Assembly (NCBI GenBank): GCA_025766275.1
Contig: JAFKAC010000287.1
Span: 1 to 26,842 of the forward strand
Origin: Lactarius indigo
Lineage: Eukaryota; Basidiomycota; Agaricomycetes; Russulales; Russulaceae
Direction: 5' to 3'
DNA length: 26,842 bases
A model generated the notes under the pieces. The model was not told the origin of the DNA, searched no databases, and saw only the letters and a program-made list of their open reading frames with translations. The translations under genes and the position numbers were made by a program. This document shows positions 10,539 through 20,335 of this stretch, piece by piece (the first letter of the stretch is position 1; every line of letters starts with the position of its first letter).

Positions 10539-11481
10539 CTATCGTTTAAACTCTTCAGTTTTAAACCGCGTCAACTGTTCAGAAAGTTCTCGCCACCGTT
10601 CCTGTACGATGGGCATTTTAGCGATGCTCTCCGGTGCCAAATAACCACGATTTTTCCAATTAGTGTACCATTCTAAACTTGGACTTAGCGATAGTCACAT
10701 CGAATGCAGTCATGGAGACACACCAATATCCTGGCGACGCGTGGGTGCCGCATCAATACGGTCTGTGCGCCCCTTCACGCAGTCATACAAGGCTAACCGG
10801 TTGAAGTATCTGCAAAAAACCGATCCTCCCAGCTCCTCGACGGCTTTGATGGCGGACTTGGAGGCACGCGACGGTGTTATGTGTATTGGCACTTTGAGGT
10901 GTTCTGAGCCCTAGCAACACGAGTGTTCTAGTCAAGAGACGAAAGAAGGAGAAAAGGTGGCGCACGTTTCCCAAGAGCTTAACTCCATCGTGGGCATTGT
11001 GTATGCACCCGCTCAACACCAGCTCCCTTGCGGTGATGGGTTTTTCAGGGGAGGATACCAATCGCCCTTGCTCAACCCAATGCGCTATCCGATCAAGGTT
11101 GACGGGCGCATAAGTTTTGCCATTGATACTGCAAACGGTAGAACGTCACATCTCGCGAATGACGCGACAGCATAACACGCACGAGTTGGTGAAACCCTTC
11201 TTAGGGAAAAGCTTGGAGATGGTAGTCTGGCCACCCTCGAAACCGGCCTGGGCTTTCCGTTACCCGACCGCGCCTTCTGGCCTTTGTGTCCGCGTCCAGA
11301 GGTCTTTCCCAGTCCAGAGCTACGGCCACGACCAACGCGCTTTTGCTTTGGGCGTCATGTGAACATGAAAATCATGAGTCTGAAGGGGGAAAGGCTCGCT
11401 TACTGCTTGTTTAGAACCCACGGAGGGATGAAGACTGAACAGATGAACGCGCGTGGCAGATCCACGGGCGGTGGCAGACAT
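10539..11481 (-). CDS. Mitochondrial ribosomal protein uL15 (L15/MRPL10), with an apparent 1-bp frameshift
   Basis: Nuclear-encoded large-subunit protein of the mitochondrial ribosome. The start at 11481 gives a short basic, Ser/Thr-rich leader, then [29 protein letters not shown] (the glycine-rich uL15 signature), [58 protein letters not shown], and a C-terminus ending KTEEFKR at 10539. Five exons are supported, with introns at about 11346-11403, in the codons after KKGFTN, after KLLGN, and after RRQDI. At about 11243-11252, codons for GKP and AGFEGG lie in different frames because one base is missing. As given, the protein would stop early. Because uL15m is required for respiration, a sequencing error is at least as likely as a true mutation. 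Confidence 0.85.
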
Positions 11482-11634
11482 GGTCACGAGTAAGAGCAAG
11501 CGGCCGGCAAAGTCCGGGAGCAGCAACGCGCACAAATCGAAACTCGCCAACCAGCTCGACCAACTCCGACTGACCTTTTAGCTGTACAATGGTGAGCCCG
11601 AACGTGTCTATCTACAGGTACTAGAGAGCTCTGA

Positions 11635-12080
11635 TACGACCCATTTACAAAGGGTGGTGGTGCTAGATATCCCTATCCGAAGGAAGTGTGGACGCCAGCA
11701 GGTGCGTCCGGAAAAACACCAACTAGTTACACCCTCACATATCTATTCCACTACAGGTGGCTGGTGGACGCGACCGTCAAATTGGAAGGCAAATACCGCC
11801 ATATTGTTTGCGGGAATACTTGGAGTGTCATACGGTGTCTGGACAGTCAGTGCGGACAAAGAGGTAGGCGCTCCTGTTGCATATACTTCCTGCTACATAG
11901 GGTAAAATGGCGTCCTTCTAGTATCGCTATAATGAACCAACCCGTGCCATCCCTTCTATGAGAGTACGTTTAGCGTATCTCACATCTCATCGCCCCGTCC
12001 GTGCATCACTAATTTTCTTTCCGTAGTGGGCCAGGCAATACCAGGGTTCTCAAGGAGGAAAAGAGGACGATAAATTATAG
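11635..12080 (+). CDS. Small single-pass membrane protein (probably mitochondrial), first exon unresolved
   Basis: Four joined segments (to 11701, 11757-11863, 11922-11963 and 12027-12080) read YDPFTKGGGARYPYPKEVW, then GGWWTRPSNWKANTAILF and a hydrophobic helix. These are followed by SADKE, YNEPTRAIPSM, WARQYQG, and a Lys/Asp-rich end at the TAG. The arrangement (Pro/Tyr/Trp-rich start, one helix, conserved PTRAIPSM) resembles a small protein widespread in basidiomycetes that I associate with the mitochondrial inner membrane, possibly an accessory respiratory subunit; this is not proven. The start is not settled. An ATG at 11589 is followed directly by a GTGAGC donor, but no acceptor joins it in frame, since TGA precedes the TAC at 11635. 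It is divergent from uL15m and shares a promoter of under 200 bp. Confidence 0.6.
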
Positions 12081-12594
12081 TAGCTCTCTCGTTTATTTGC
12101 AACCGCTCTCTCAATTTGATGCATAACCTTCCTGAGTATATGCGGACTCTACTGCACTTGACCTGTTTGATTGTGACATCTTCGGAGCATGTTCCAACTC
12201 CGTAGCCCACACATTACATCGGAAAGCCACTCGTCCCATCTTTACATCCTGGCGTACTAATTATAGAACAAGAGCTAATCTGCTGAGGGTGTTGATGATT
12301 CAACACCATCAACAGGTGTCTGGATAAGCACGATACCTGACAGACCTGACCGCGGAGCCGAGTAGCCATGTACGGTGCCGCACGACTTTGGTTATCACCC
12401 AATCCGTACTCATTGGTTTGGGTCAAGCTTCCATCGGTCTGTGTTGTTCAGGATAAATTGAAGTAGCACACGATATGAACATATGTGAACAATCGTGTGA
12501 GAATGTACAGCAGATGCCGGATACACCTATTCAGCCAGATTCTAATCATGCCTACAAACGCCGCACCAGAGCCGGCGGTGATCGGTAGGTCGGC
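12081..12594. other. Intergenic region between convergent genes
   Basis: This 514-bp region separates the convergent small membrane-protein gene and the DUF2461 gene. It contains only 3' flanks as far as I can see; open frames are short and unsupported. Confidence 0.5.
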
Positions 12595-14331
12595 TCAACT
12601 GCTCATCTCATCCGCCTGCTCTTGATCCTCATCTTCGGCATCGGAGCCTGCGGCCTCTTCTTCCTCATCGCCACCGCCCACACTCATGTAATCATTCATA
12701 CTATTCGTACTTCCCGATCAATGCCACCGTACACCAAAAAAAACGATGACATACCAATACACAAGAGGCTTGGCTGCTTTTACCACCTCGATCACCGTCT
12801 GTCCGAAATTCAAGCTCAAAACTTCTTCATCGGTAAATTGATGCACAACAACGAATGAGCGGCACTTCAAAAGATCGATCTCCCTGTACCACTTGATTTA
12901 GCTTGACTCAAACTATTCGATGGTAGAAATCCCACTTATGGTCCTTGGCGATACCCTTGGGTGCCGTCTTCAACTCATCGTCCCTCCCAAAAATATTCTG
13001 CCGTCCTTTCTTTTCCTTAGGCGGCGGCTTTGCCGAGCCGAAGTTCTCGACAAAGAGTGGGGCATTGATTATTCGACGTAGACGAGATGAGTTGCGCAGG
13101 ATATGCGACCGGATGGTAGCGAGTTCGTTCTTTCCGGGACACCAGGTCCCAGCTGCAAGAAGGCTTTCACCGCCAGGCTTGACTGAAAATGTGATCACGA
13201 TGGTGAACCGGGAGCCCATTATTTGGAAGAGACCGCGCTCACTCATTCTGAAGAACCAAATACACAGACTCAGCACACACTGCAAGAGACAGAGAAGGGT
13301 GCAAAACGAGCGTACATGTGGTCTAAAGGATGGATATTGGTGAATAGGTCAGTGAACTGAAGCATATAGGGACATACAGCCAGCGAAAATCCCTTTTCTC
13401 CCACTCCTCGAGAAGGTCGCCGAGAAGCTTGTTTTATACGGCGTCTTGTCATTGCTAAATCGAACCTGCACAGTTTCAGCGGCGAGGTAGGCCTCTAGGA
13501 GACATGGGAGACATACATCTCGGTAGATTCTGTAAATCACGTCCTTTGGTGGTAGTGGCGGAATCTGTGGGTCGACGGTGATAAACAGATCCGTCAATTT
13601 TTCTATGAAGAGCCTGAACTCGGTCTCAGCTAGACGAAACACGGGCTCTGAGAACATGCGTGACGATCGTCATCAAACTGTAGGCCAATTCCTGGAGAAC
13701 ACACCGTGTAGTCTAAACCTAAACCCAGTTCAGTCACATATTGGCCAATAGAACTACTAGCACACTCACCACTCGCGGTCGTTGCACTCTGTTTTTTTCA
13801 GCTGCGAAAGGAAGTCGAATGAGTTTTGAGATATTTGACCTGGAGGAACTGAGGCAAATCGGCGATTCTATCCCCTTGATCGTCTCGTCCATTGAGATAG
13901 TACGTACCTCTTCCCGTTTTCGGTGCTTGAACGACTTTCCCAACCAGCTCCTGGCCCTCTTTGAGGTCATTGTCACCCTCTTCTTCGCCTTCGTCACTGT
14001 GGATACTTTTACGTCTCTTGGGAGTGCGACCCTTCACACCGCGTGGCTTGACGGGCGTCGGGCGCTTTCGTTTCCCACCAACACGAGTGGGTCTTGACCC
14101 TGGGTCGCTGTCGTCATCCAGCGCGTCACTGTGCAGTGATTTTTCATCGAAATCGTCGTCTTCCACCAGGTACGCGTCGCTCTCCCCATCGTCTGCGTCA
14201 TCAGGTCCAGACACAGTTGTTCCGTCTTCGCTGGGTGGCGGTGACACGTTTTTCTTACGCGGATTGGAATTCTGTCGAGAAGATTTTCGCTTGATGACTC
14301 TGCCGCGTGCTGATTGCGCTCTGGGAGGCAT
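12595..14331 (-). CDS. DUF2461-domain protein with acidic/basic N-terminal tail
   Basis: Fungal member of DUF2461 (TIGR02453), a family of unknown biochemical role. The first ~140 aa are low-complexity and charged (basic MPPRAQSARGRVIKRKSSR, acidic runs, then KRKRPTPVKPRGVKGRTPKR), suggesting nuclear location. The domain follows: VPPGQISQNSFDFLSQLK, ECNDREW, FRLHEPVFRLAE, DPQIPPLPPKDVIYRIYRDV, RFSNDKTPYKTSFSATFSR, KPGGESLLAAGTWCPGKNEL, and a C-terminal DLLKCRSFVVVHQFTDEEVL. It ends in an acidic tail, EEEEAAGSDAEDEDQEQADE. Supported exons include 14331-13908, 13848-13770, a 14-nt micro-exon at 13718-13705, and one starting at 13647. The segment between GRKGIFAG and VKPGG (about 13390-13180) has several possible splice patterns and is unresolved. 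No clear disruption was found elsewhere. Confidence 0.85.
13705..13718 (-). other. 14-nt micro-exon of the DUF2461 gene
   Basis: GTTTAGACTACACG is flanked by an AG acceptor and a GTGTGT donor. Joining it to DRE-TG upstream and AG-CCC-GTG downstream gives the family motif WFRLHEPVF. Without it the frame does not connect. Confidence 0.8.
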
Positions 14332-14645
14332 GTCAAGAGGAACTAATTGTTGCGGCGCTGTTCGAGAATGACCATTCGCCTGAAAATGATTATGATATGA
14401 TACCGTAAGCGTCGGTGTTAAAATTAACTGGTGATGGTGATTCGGATGACGCTCTAAATCCGCACTAGACTAGCTCCTGTCAAAAAGGGCGCCCGACGCT
14501 ATCCCGCGATGGGCAAGCCCCGACACGTGCCTACCCCAGGACGCTTGTTTGAATCACACGGTCGGTGTAAATCGGGACGCGAATATCTCTGCATCGTTTA
14601 TAAGATGATCTAACTCACCGACATCCCATATCATCTATCCCCCCG
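14332..14645. promoter_or_regulatory. Divergent promoter of DUF2461 gene and acetyl-CoA synthetase
   Basis: The 314 bp between divergent start codons must serve both genes. A TATA-like TTATAAG (14598-14604) lies about 42-48 bp before the synthetase ATG. CGG triplets at 14559-14561, 14563-14565 and 14573-14575 include a CGG-N7-CGG pair. Confidence 0.65.
14563..14575 (-). promoter_or_regulatory. Candidate AcuK/AcuM-type (ERT1) site, CCG-N7-CCG
   Basis: The minus strand reads CCGATTTACACCG, an exact CCG-N7-CCG spacing. That form has been reported as the AcuK/AcuM binding motif in Aspergillus nidulans, and the ERT1-like regulator is encoded 7 kb away. The site lies about 71-83 bp before the synthetase ATG. 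Use by this organism's protein is inferred, and 13-bp matches can arise by chance. Confidence 0.4.
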
Positions 14646-17010
14646 ATGTCAGATTCCCCAGAGTCAGTCCCCGTCCACCCCGTCGCGCCTCGTCTGAAGA
14701 ACGGGCCAAAGAAACCGCATGTCGGACCCTCCATCAAAGAATACAGGGCCGCTCATGCGCAGACAATTGGCCCTAACTCTGATGAGTGGTGGGCGAAGGT
14801 ATGTCTATGCGCTGATTTTCAGTGATAATCACTCAGATCATGACAAAGGTTGCCCGCGAAACGCTAGACTGGGACAGGCCTTTCAAGACCGTCAGGGCGG
14901 GTGGATTCGAAACAGGTGACATTGTCTGGTTCCCTGAAGGCGCCCTGAACGCATCCTACAACTGTGTCGATCGCTGGGCATTCAAACATCCGAACAAGGT
15001 GGGTACTTCTCCGATTGGCCTGATACGACATTCGTACTGAACACTCTTGTGAATGCTTTAGACTGCGATTATCTACGAGGCTGATGAGCCCAACGAAGGC
15101 ACCGAAATCTCCTACGCCGAACTGCTACGCGAGGTCTCTAGACTAGCCAATGTCCTCAAGGGCCTTGGTATCAAAAAAGGCGATACGGTCTCCATCTACC
15201 TTCCCATGGTATGGCAAGCCGTCGCTGCTTTCTTAGCCTGTGCCCGCATCGGTGCTGTCCACTCTGTCGTCTTTGCCGGTTTCTCTGCCGAGTCTCTTCG
15301 CGACCGTATCAATGACTGCAAGAGCCGCGTGGTCCTCACTTCTGACGAAGGGCGCCGTGGTGGGAAGACCATCGCGACCAAGGCCATCGTCGATTCCGCA
15401 CTCAAGCAGTGCCCGCATGTCGAGCACGTTCTTGTTCTCAGGCGCACTGGGAACGATGTTGCGTGGACGCAAGGTCGTGACAAATGGTGGCATGAGGAGA
15501 CCGCGCGGGTCCCCAGCTATTGCCCACCGGCGATCATGTCAGCAGAGGACCCGTTGTTTATTCTCTATGTGAGATATCCGCACGGCCACGCATTTCAATG
15601 CGAACCTGAACTCTTTCCAGACGTCCGGCTCGACTGGAAAGCCTAAGGGTGTCGTGCACACGACAGGTGGATACCTGCTTGGCGCAGCCTTAACCGTGAA
15701 ATACGTCTTCGACCTCCACCCGGATGACAAGTTTGCTTGCATGGCCGATGTTGGTTGGATCACTGGACATTCGTACGTACTTATCCGCCTCACTATCCCC
15801 GCCTGTTAACTGATGAGCCTATCACAGTTACATCGTTTATGGACCACTCGCGAACGGCGTCACTACTACCGTCTTTGAATCGACCCCTGTCTACCCCACG
15901 CCGTCGCGTTACTGGCAGACCGTCGAGAAGCACAAATTGACGCAATTTTACTCCGCGCCAACAGCCATCCGCCTCTTACGTCGCCTTGGTGCACATCATG
16001 TAGAGAACCACGACTTGAGCTCGTTGAGGGTTCTTGGTAGCGTGGGTGAGCCGATCAACCCAGAGGCTTGGAACTGGTACAACGAGCACGTCGGACGCCG
16101 CCAGTGTGCTATCGTCGACACCTTCTGGCAGACCGAGACAGGGAGCATCGTCGTTACCCCGTTCCCTGGTGCGATCGAGACGAAACCGGGTTCGGCAACT
16201 GTGCCATTCTTCGGCATTGACCCCGTTATCCTCGACCCGCAGACAGGAAAGGTACGCTTGTCGATCTCCGTGCATGTTTCTAGGGTTAAATTGCATTCGT
16301 AGGAGCTGGTGGGTAACAATGTCGAGGGAGTGCTTGCTCTGAGAAACCCGTGGCCATCGATTGCCCGTTCTGTATTCCGAGATCATCAGCGCTACCTAGA
16401 AACCTACATGAAGCCTTTCCCTGGTGTTTTCTACACAGGCGATGGCGCAGCACGTGATGCAGACGGTTACATTTGGATCAAGGGTCGTGTCGACGGTAAG
16501 CGTTGAACTTTATCCTCACTCTTATTTCAGTACTTACGTAGCACAGACGTCATCAATGTCTCTGGACATCGTCTGTCGACTGCAGAGATCGAATCTGCGC
16601 TCATCCTGCATCCTGGTGTCGCCGAGACCGCCGTCGTTGGCTCTGCTGATGAGCTGACGGGTCAAGCAGTTTACGCGTTCGTCACCCTCAAACCGTAAGT
16701 CGCTCTCCCTCCCGAGCGCGCTTTCCTATCTAACACATTCCCCTTTAGTGAATTCAAATACGACCCGAACGATGAGACAGGGATTTCCAAAGAGCTTGCG
16801 CTCCAGGTCCGCAAAGTGATTGGTCCATTCGCAGCGCCTAAGAAGATCTACATCGTCGTCGACCTCCCCAAGACGCGCTCTGGAAAGATCATGCGTCGTA
16901 TCATGCGCAAGATTGTTGCAGGCGAAGGTGATCAACTAGGCGATCTCAGCACACTCGCGGAGCCCGGAGTTGTGGATCAGATCAAGACGAAGGTCGCCCA
17001 AAGCGTATAG
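14646..17010 (+). CDS. ACS1: Acetyl-CoA synthetase (acetate-CoA ligase)
   Basis: AMP-forming acetate:CoA ligase (EC 6.2.1.1), which turns acetate, ATP and CoA into acetyl-CoA; in fungi it is needed for growth on acetate and ethanol (FacA/ACS1). Eight exons (14646-14798, 14837-14998, 15062-15568, 15621-15772, 15828-16251, 16303-16495, 16547-16694, 16749-17010) join in frame to 666 aa, the family's normal length. Landmarks are [17 protein letters not shown] near residue 90, the P-loop-like [10 protein letters not shown] (about 275), [17 protein letters not shown] (about 421), [18 protein letters not shown] (about 511) and the C-terminal SGKIMRR with the catalytic, acetylatable lysine (about 623). 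All introns are 38-63 nt with GT-AG ends. It is divergent from the DUF2461 gene and close to the ERT1-like regulator and PEX3, which fits C2 metabolism. No disruption was seen. Confidence 0.97.
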
Positions 17011-17384
17011 CTTTTCGTGACAAAGTCTCTCTTCTTTCTTCTGATGTGTCTGATCTGAGCATCGAATATCCAACTTAATAGTAGCACGAAGTTTCAAAAC
17101 TGTCCGGAGAAGTGTATACCAGGACGCCATCTATGTATTAGGGTACCATGAATAGTAGCGATGTTTTCTCTACGCTGTCACTGACAGCTGTCATCGTTGA
17201 CATCGCCCAGCGAGCACTGAAAACGTCAACGTCCGTCTTCTCTTCCTACCGCCTCCCTCCCCCCTCGAAATGCAATACTGTGGTACCTCGGATCACCGCG
17301 CGCTGCCGCGCACGACATCGGAGTACAAAAGAGAGGCTTCTGCGCTCTCGTCGGGTAGAATCTCCCATCCATCTTCGTCAAGTG
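17011..17384. other. Intergenic region, convergent 3' ends
   Basis: 374 bp between the synthetase stop and the stop of the minus-strand small gene. It holds pyrimidine-rich 3' flank sequence; no gene was recognised. Confidence 0.5.
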
Positions 17385-17925
17385 TTAGAGCCGACCGTCA
17401 ATCTCCACGACTTCAAACGCCTCGCCGTCCGTGGTCTGCGGGGGTGGTCGACGTGTCTTAGCCGGCCGGGCCATTGCAAGCAACGCAGCGCCTGAGGTTG
17501 AGCGCGCCGGAGGGACATCCTCCGTCGTCTCTACTGCCTCGTCTACCTCGTCGTCGTCCTCTGTGTCCGAGTCTCCGCGAACGTGCGAGGCGAGCTCACG
17601 GAAGTTGTCGAGATTCCGCCCCGTGAAGGCGAGCGTCCCGTCATTGCGGAGCTGCTCCTGCAGTCCTGGCCGGTCAAGACGCCGCCAGTGCCGCTGGGAT
17701 GCAATCTCCTTTGTCTGGGTCTTGCGCTCCTCGTGGCGCTGTGCGACAGCTGTCAGGACCAGAGGGGGGAATGAAATGGATGCGCGGTACGGTACCTCTC
17801 TGCCTGCCTTGCGTCGTTGTTTGTTGGCAAGCTTACGTGAGTCTGCAAGTACTGGAAGTGGTGTAGATGTGGGCGCGGTCATGGTCATCGAGATGTATTG
17901 GCGGTGAGAGCAAAGGCGAGACATG
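17385..17925 (-). CDS. Unrecognised small charged protein
   Basis: An open frame of up to 204 codons reaches back to 17999. A TATA-like TATAAATG on the minus strand (18004-17997) makes the ATGs at 17925 (MSRLCSHR) or 17889 (MTMTAPT) better starts than 17999. The protein has a basic stretch (SRKLANKQRRKAGRE), a charged middle (QRHEERKTQTKEIASQRHWR), an acidic run (DSDTEDDDEVDEAVE), and a C-terminus ending EAFEVVEIDGRL. There is no signal peptide or membrane helix. A nuclear or nucleolar role would fit the composition, but I do not recognise the family. The antisense frame is shorter and has no promoter support. Confidence 0.55.
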
Positions 17926-17996
17926 GTGTGTTGTTGTGTAAGAGTGCAGGAAATGCTCGCTGGTTGCGGATGAGAGTAACGACCGGTCCAGTCGGG

Positions 17997-18004
17997 CATT
18001 TATA
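17997..18004 (-). promoter_or_regulatory. TATA-like box of the small charged-protein gene
   Basis: TATAAATG on the minus strand, about 75-110 bp upstream of the two plausible start codons. Confidence 0.45.
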
Positions 18005-18229
18005 CAATACCGCGAGGCGGGTACTATCGTGAGTCATATTGGGGTGATTGGGGTGACGACGAACGTGCTAGCAATCACGACACTGGTCCGTGACTCGAAG
18101 CAGCCGAGATTTGAATTGAATGCTTATGACTCAGATGATAGCGGGCGATACAGAAGCGGTGAGTCAACACTGCTCCCTTGAGGTAACCCTGGCCCGGGTC
18201 CTGAGCCTGAGTGAGCACTGCATACCCTT

Positions 18230-19690
18230 GTCAGGTCCATGCTGCTTCTTGTGGTGGTGCTTGCAATAAAACCCGCATTTCGTCTGTTGCTTTATCAGTT
18301 ATCGACCAACAACTAGTTAATTCCGTCCCCAAACAAAGAAAAGTCTCTGACCAGCCTCTTTCGCGTAACAGCGAAGCTGGTCCTTCTAAGGTTTCGCCTC
18401 CATCTTTTGGCGAGGGTGTTGGGCACCTCATCACCAGTATTGACAAAAACCCTGAACCCTTCCCACAAGGTAGGGAGGAGCCCCCCAAATTTACGCCCCA
18501 TGACGCAGAGCATTGGGTGTCGAAAAGTGGCGAGATTATCTCCCATGACCACCGTCTTAACAAGACAGTGCGTGGTTGTAGTGGTGGGCACGCGCTCATG
18601 CTGTGCGACTACATATTGTCTCTATCTCACAGGTGAAGCGCTCTATCATTTCTTGCTCTCACAAGCGGAGACACCTCCGACCTTCCTCATCCACTGCTGG
18701 CACACATGATGAAAAGCATCCCCGTCGGGTCGAAAAGACCGACTCAGAGGGTCATAAGTACACGGACACGGAGTATGATACCGAAACTATCACCGATTTT
18801 GACTTCACAATCGAACACCAAGTCCCGCCCCGTGCGACACAGTGGATGGTGAGAGACGAAGAGCCTGCATATGGGGTAGTATGAGCAAGAAAACAGGGCT
18901 TCCTGGAGAACCGGCCCAGGTGGAAGGCGCTACGATTGCTTCATTCAAGGCGGGGCAGGTAGAACAGCAATCGCGCAGCCTACCGCCATGGGTCGCGAAG
19001 GAGCGGCTTGCCAATTTACCAATTGGTGGGGTCAAGCAACCCCGCTGTGTTGATGTTTCCCAATCCTCCTAGACTCTGCGTCAGTGGGTAGACTATTACT
19101 GTCAAAGTCGAAAGATTTTCAAAGAATTTGTATACAGAAAGGTGTCTTCTACATTTGGAACTGGTTTGGTTGAACTAACGAGTCGTAATAGGTTGTCTAC
19201 GGTTGGGACCTCAACACCCTCAAGGCTGCCATTCGCCAAACCATCAAGTTTACACACTACCACGGTGACGTGTCCACGTCCAATTACAGTTTAGAAACAG
19301 TACAGTGATGTGCGCCCAGACATGCACATCTCAAATACGTGGATGAAATTCTTGTTTATCATCACCCTAACTTATCCATATGTATGGTTGTTCCAACACT
19401 TGCACCCCCACAGTGGTGGTCGCTGGGAAGTTGGAGGCAGTGCGTATGCACTCAAACAGTGGGCACAAGTGCCACCCGACGCAGCACCTGACCACACTGT
19501 CCCCAAAATCCACGAGACGGTAGATGGGCCAAAGATACTGATTGGGGAGTGAGAGGGCCAGTGGTTCAAGAAATGGGAAGGTACGATCAAGCACTTGGTG
19601 ATTGGGAGAAGGACAGACAAGGCCATGCTGTGCGAGCCTGACGAAGACATCAAAAATCTACCAGCAACCAAATTGGATGGTTTTGCATAG
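18230..19690 (+). pseudogene. Decayed copy A of an uncharacterised agaric membrane-protein family
   Basis: Parallel to copy B (20336-21725), about 2.03 kb upstream. Recognisable segments are EHWVSKSGEIISHD, a first intron ending at CAGGTGAAGCG (18633-18643), QAETPPTF, TETITDFDFTIEHQV, QWMVRDEEPAYG, RLANLPIGGVKQP, VVYGWDLNTLKAAI, ISNTWMKFLFIITLTYPYVW (transmembrane), GGRWEVGGSAYALKQW and VPKIHETVDGPKILIGE. Compared with copy B it lacks the start codon (CTAGTTAATTCC replaces the ATG region at about 18312). It has a one-base deletion near 18870 and TAG for Trp near 19069. It also has frame loss before the helix (about 19290) and a TGA after LIGE at about 19550. It is not functional as given. The family is common in agarics and of unknown role; one membrane helix is predicted. 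Confidence 0.75.
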
Positions 19691-19971
19691 TCGCTGGTCT
19701 GTGTCCAACAGTGTTAAACTCAAGGTCGTAGTCTAACAGCTTGTCATTGCTCTCCTTGATTAGTTCCATCTACGTTGTGGTATTCATAGTTCAGCTCTGG
19801 GCCCCATCATTTGGGACATGCCGTGCCTCCGTGGCCCTACACTTCCCATTGCCCCCGCCTTCGAGAGCCCTTTGCATGTTCCCCACTGCCTTTCAGACAT
19901 TCTTGAATCGACTGAATTGGCTGGGTATGCTATCATGTAATCCTATTGATATGCTACATTTGTCGCCTAAA

Positions 19972-20335
19972 CCATGGATATCGCGCTCTGCTATTACAAG
20001 TCATGATATCGCTCTATACAAGCTTCCGTGTCATGAACGTCTCTAATGTATAAGTGCTATGACCTCCTATCTATTCCGTCGGAAAATCCGGTATGCAAGC
20101 GGCTTTACTGTAGTACTGTAATATTTCCGAACTGGTACCGTGACCAGATGCATCAACGACCTCAACTGGGGTGCCACCTGTGCCGGTGATACTATCACAC
20201 AACTGTTGGGTACATAAATATTGCATGAGCGTCTTTGCCAGGTCCGTTGAGTTGATATAACTGGTCCCTGCTCTCAGTCTTGCAGGTCAGTCGGTCGCAC
20301 CTTTCGTCTGTTGCATTCGTCGGCCAACAACTATC
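19972..20335 (+). repeat. Shared 5' module (copy B upstream region)
   Basis: Homologous to 22831-23167 in the right repeat arm. Shared blocks in order are CGCCTAAACCATGGATATC, CTTCCGTGTCxTGAACGTCT, CCTATC(T/C)ATTCCGTCG, ATGCAAGCGGCTT, ACTGTAAT..ATATTTCCGAAC, CAACTGTTGGGTACAT, GTCAGTCGGTCG and TTTCGTCTGTTGCA followed by TCGGCCAACAACT. The 3' part is also shared with the 5' flank of copy A (about 18230-18320). It is probably the promoter/5' UTR of the membrane-protein family. Confidence 0.8.

Noticed and set aside
11479..11580. 33-codon plus-strand frame ([13 protein letters not shown]...)
   Set aside because: It overlaps the uL15m start on the other strand; no family match and no link in frame to the small membrane-protein gene downstream.
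17431..17907. 158-codon plus-strand open frame
   Set aside because: Antisense to the minus-strand charged-protein gene, which is longer and has a TATA-like box and a more plausible composition.
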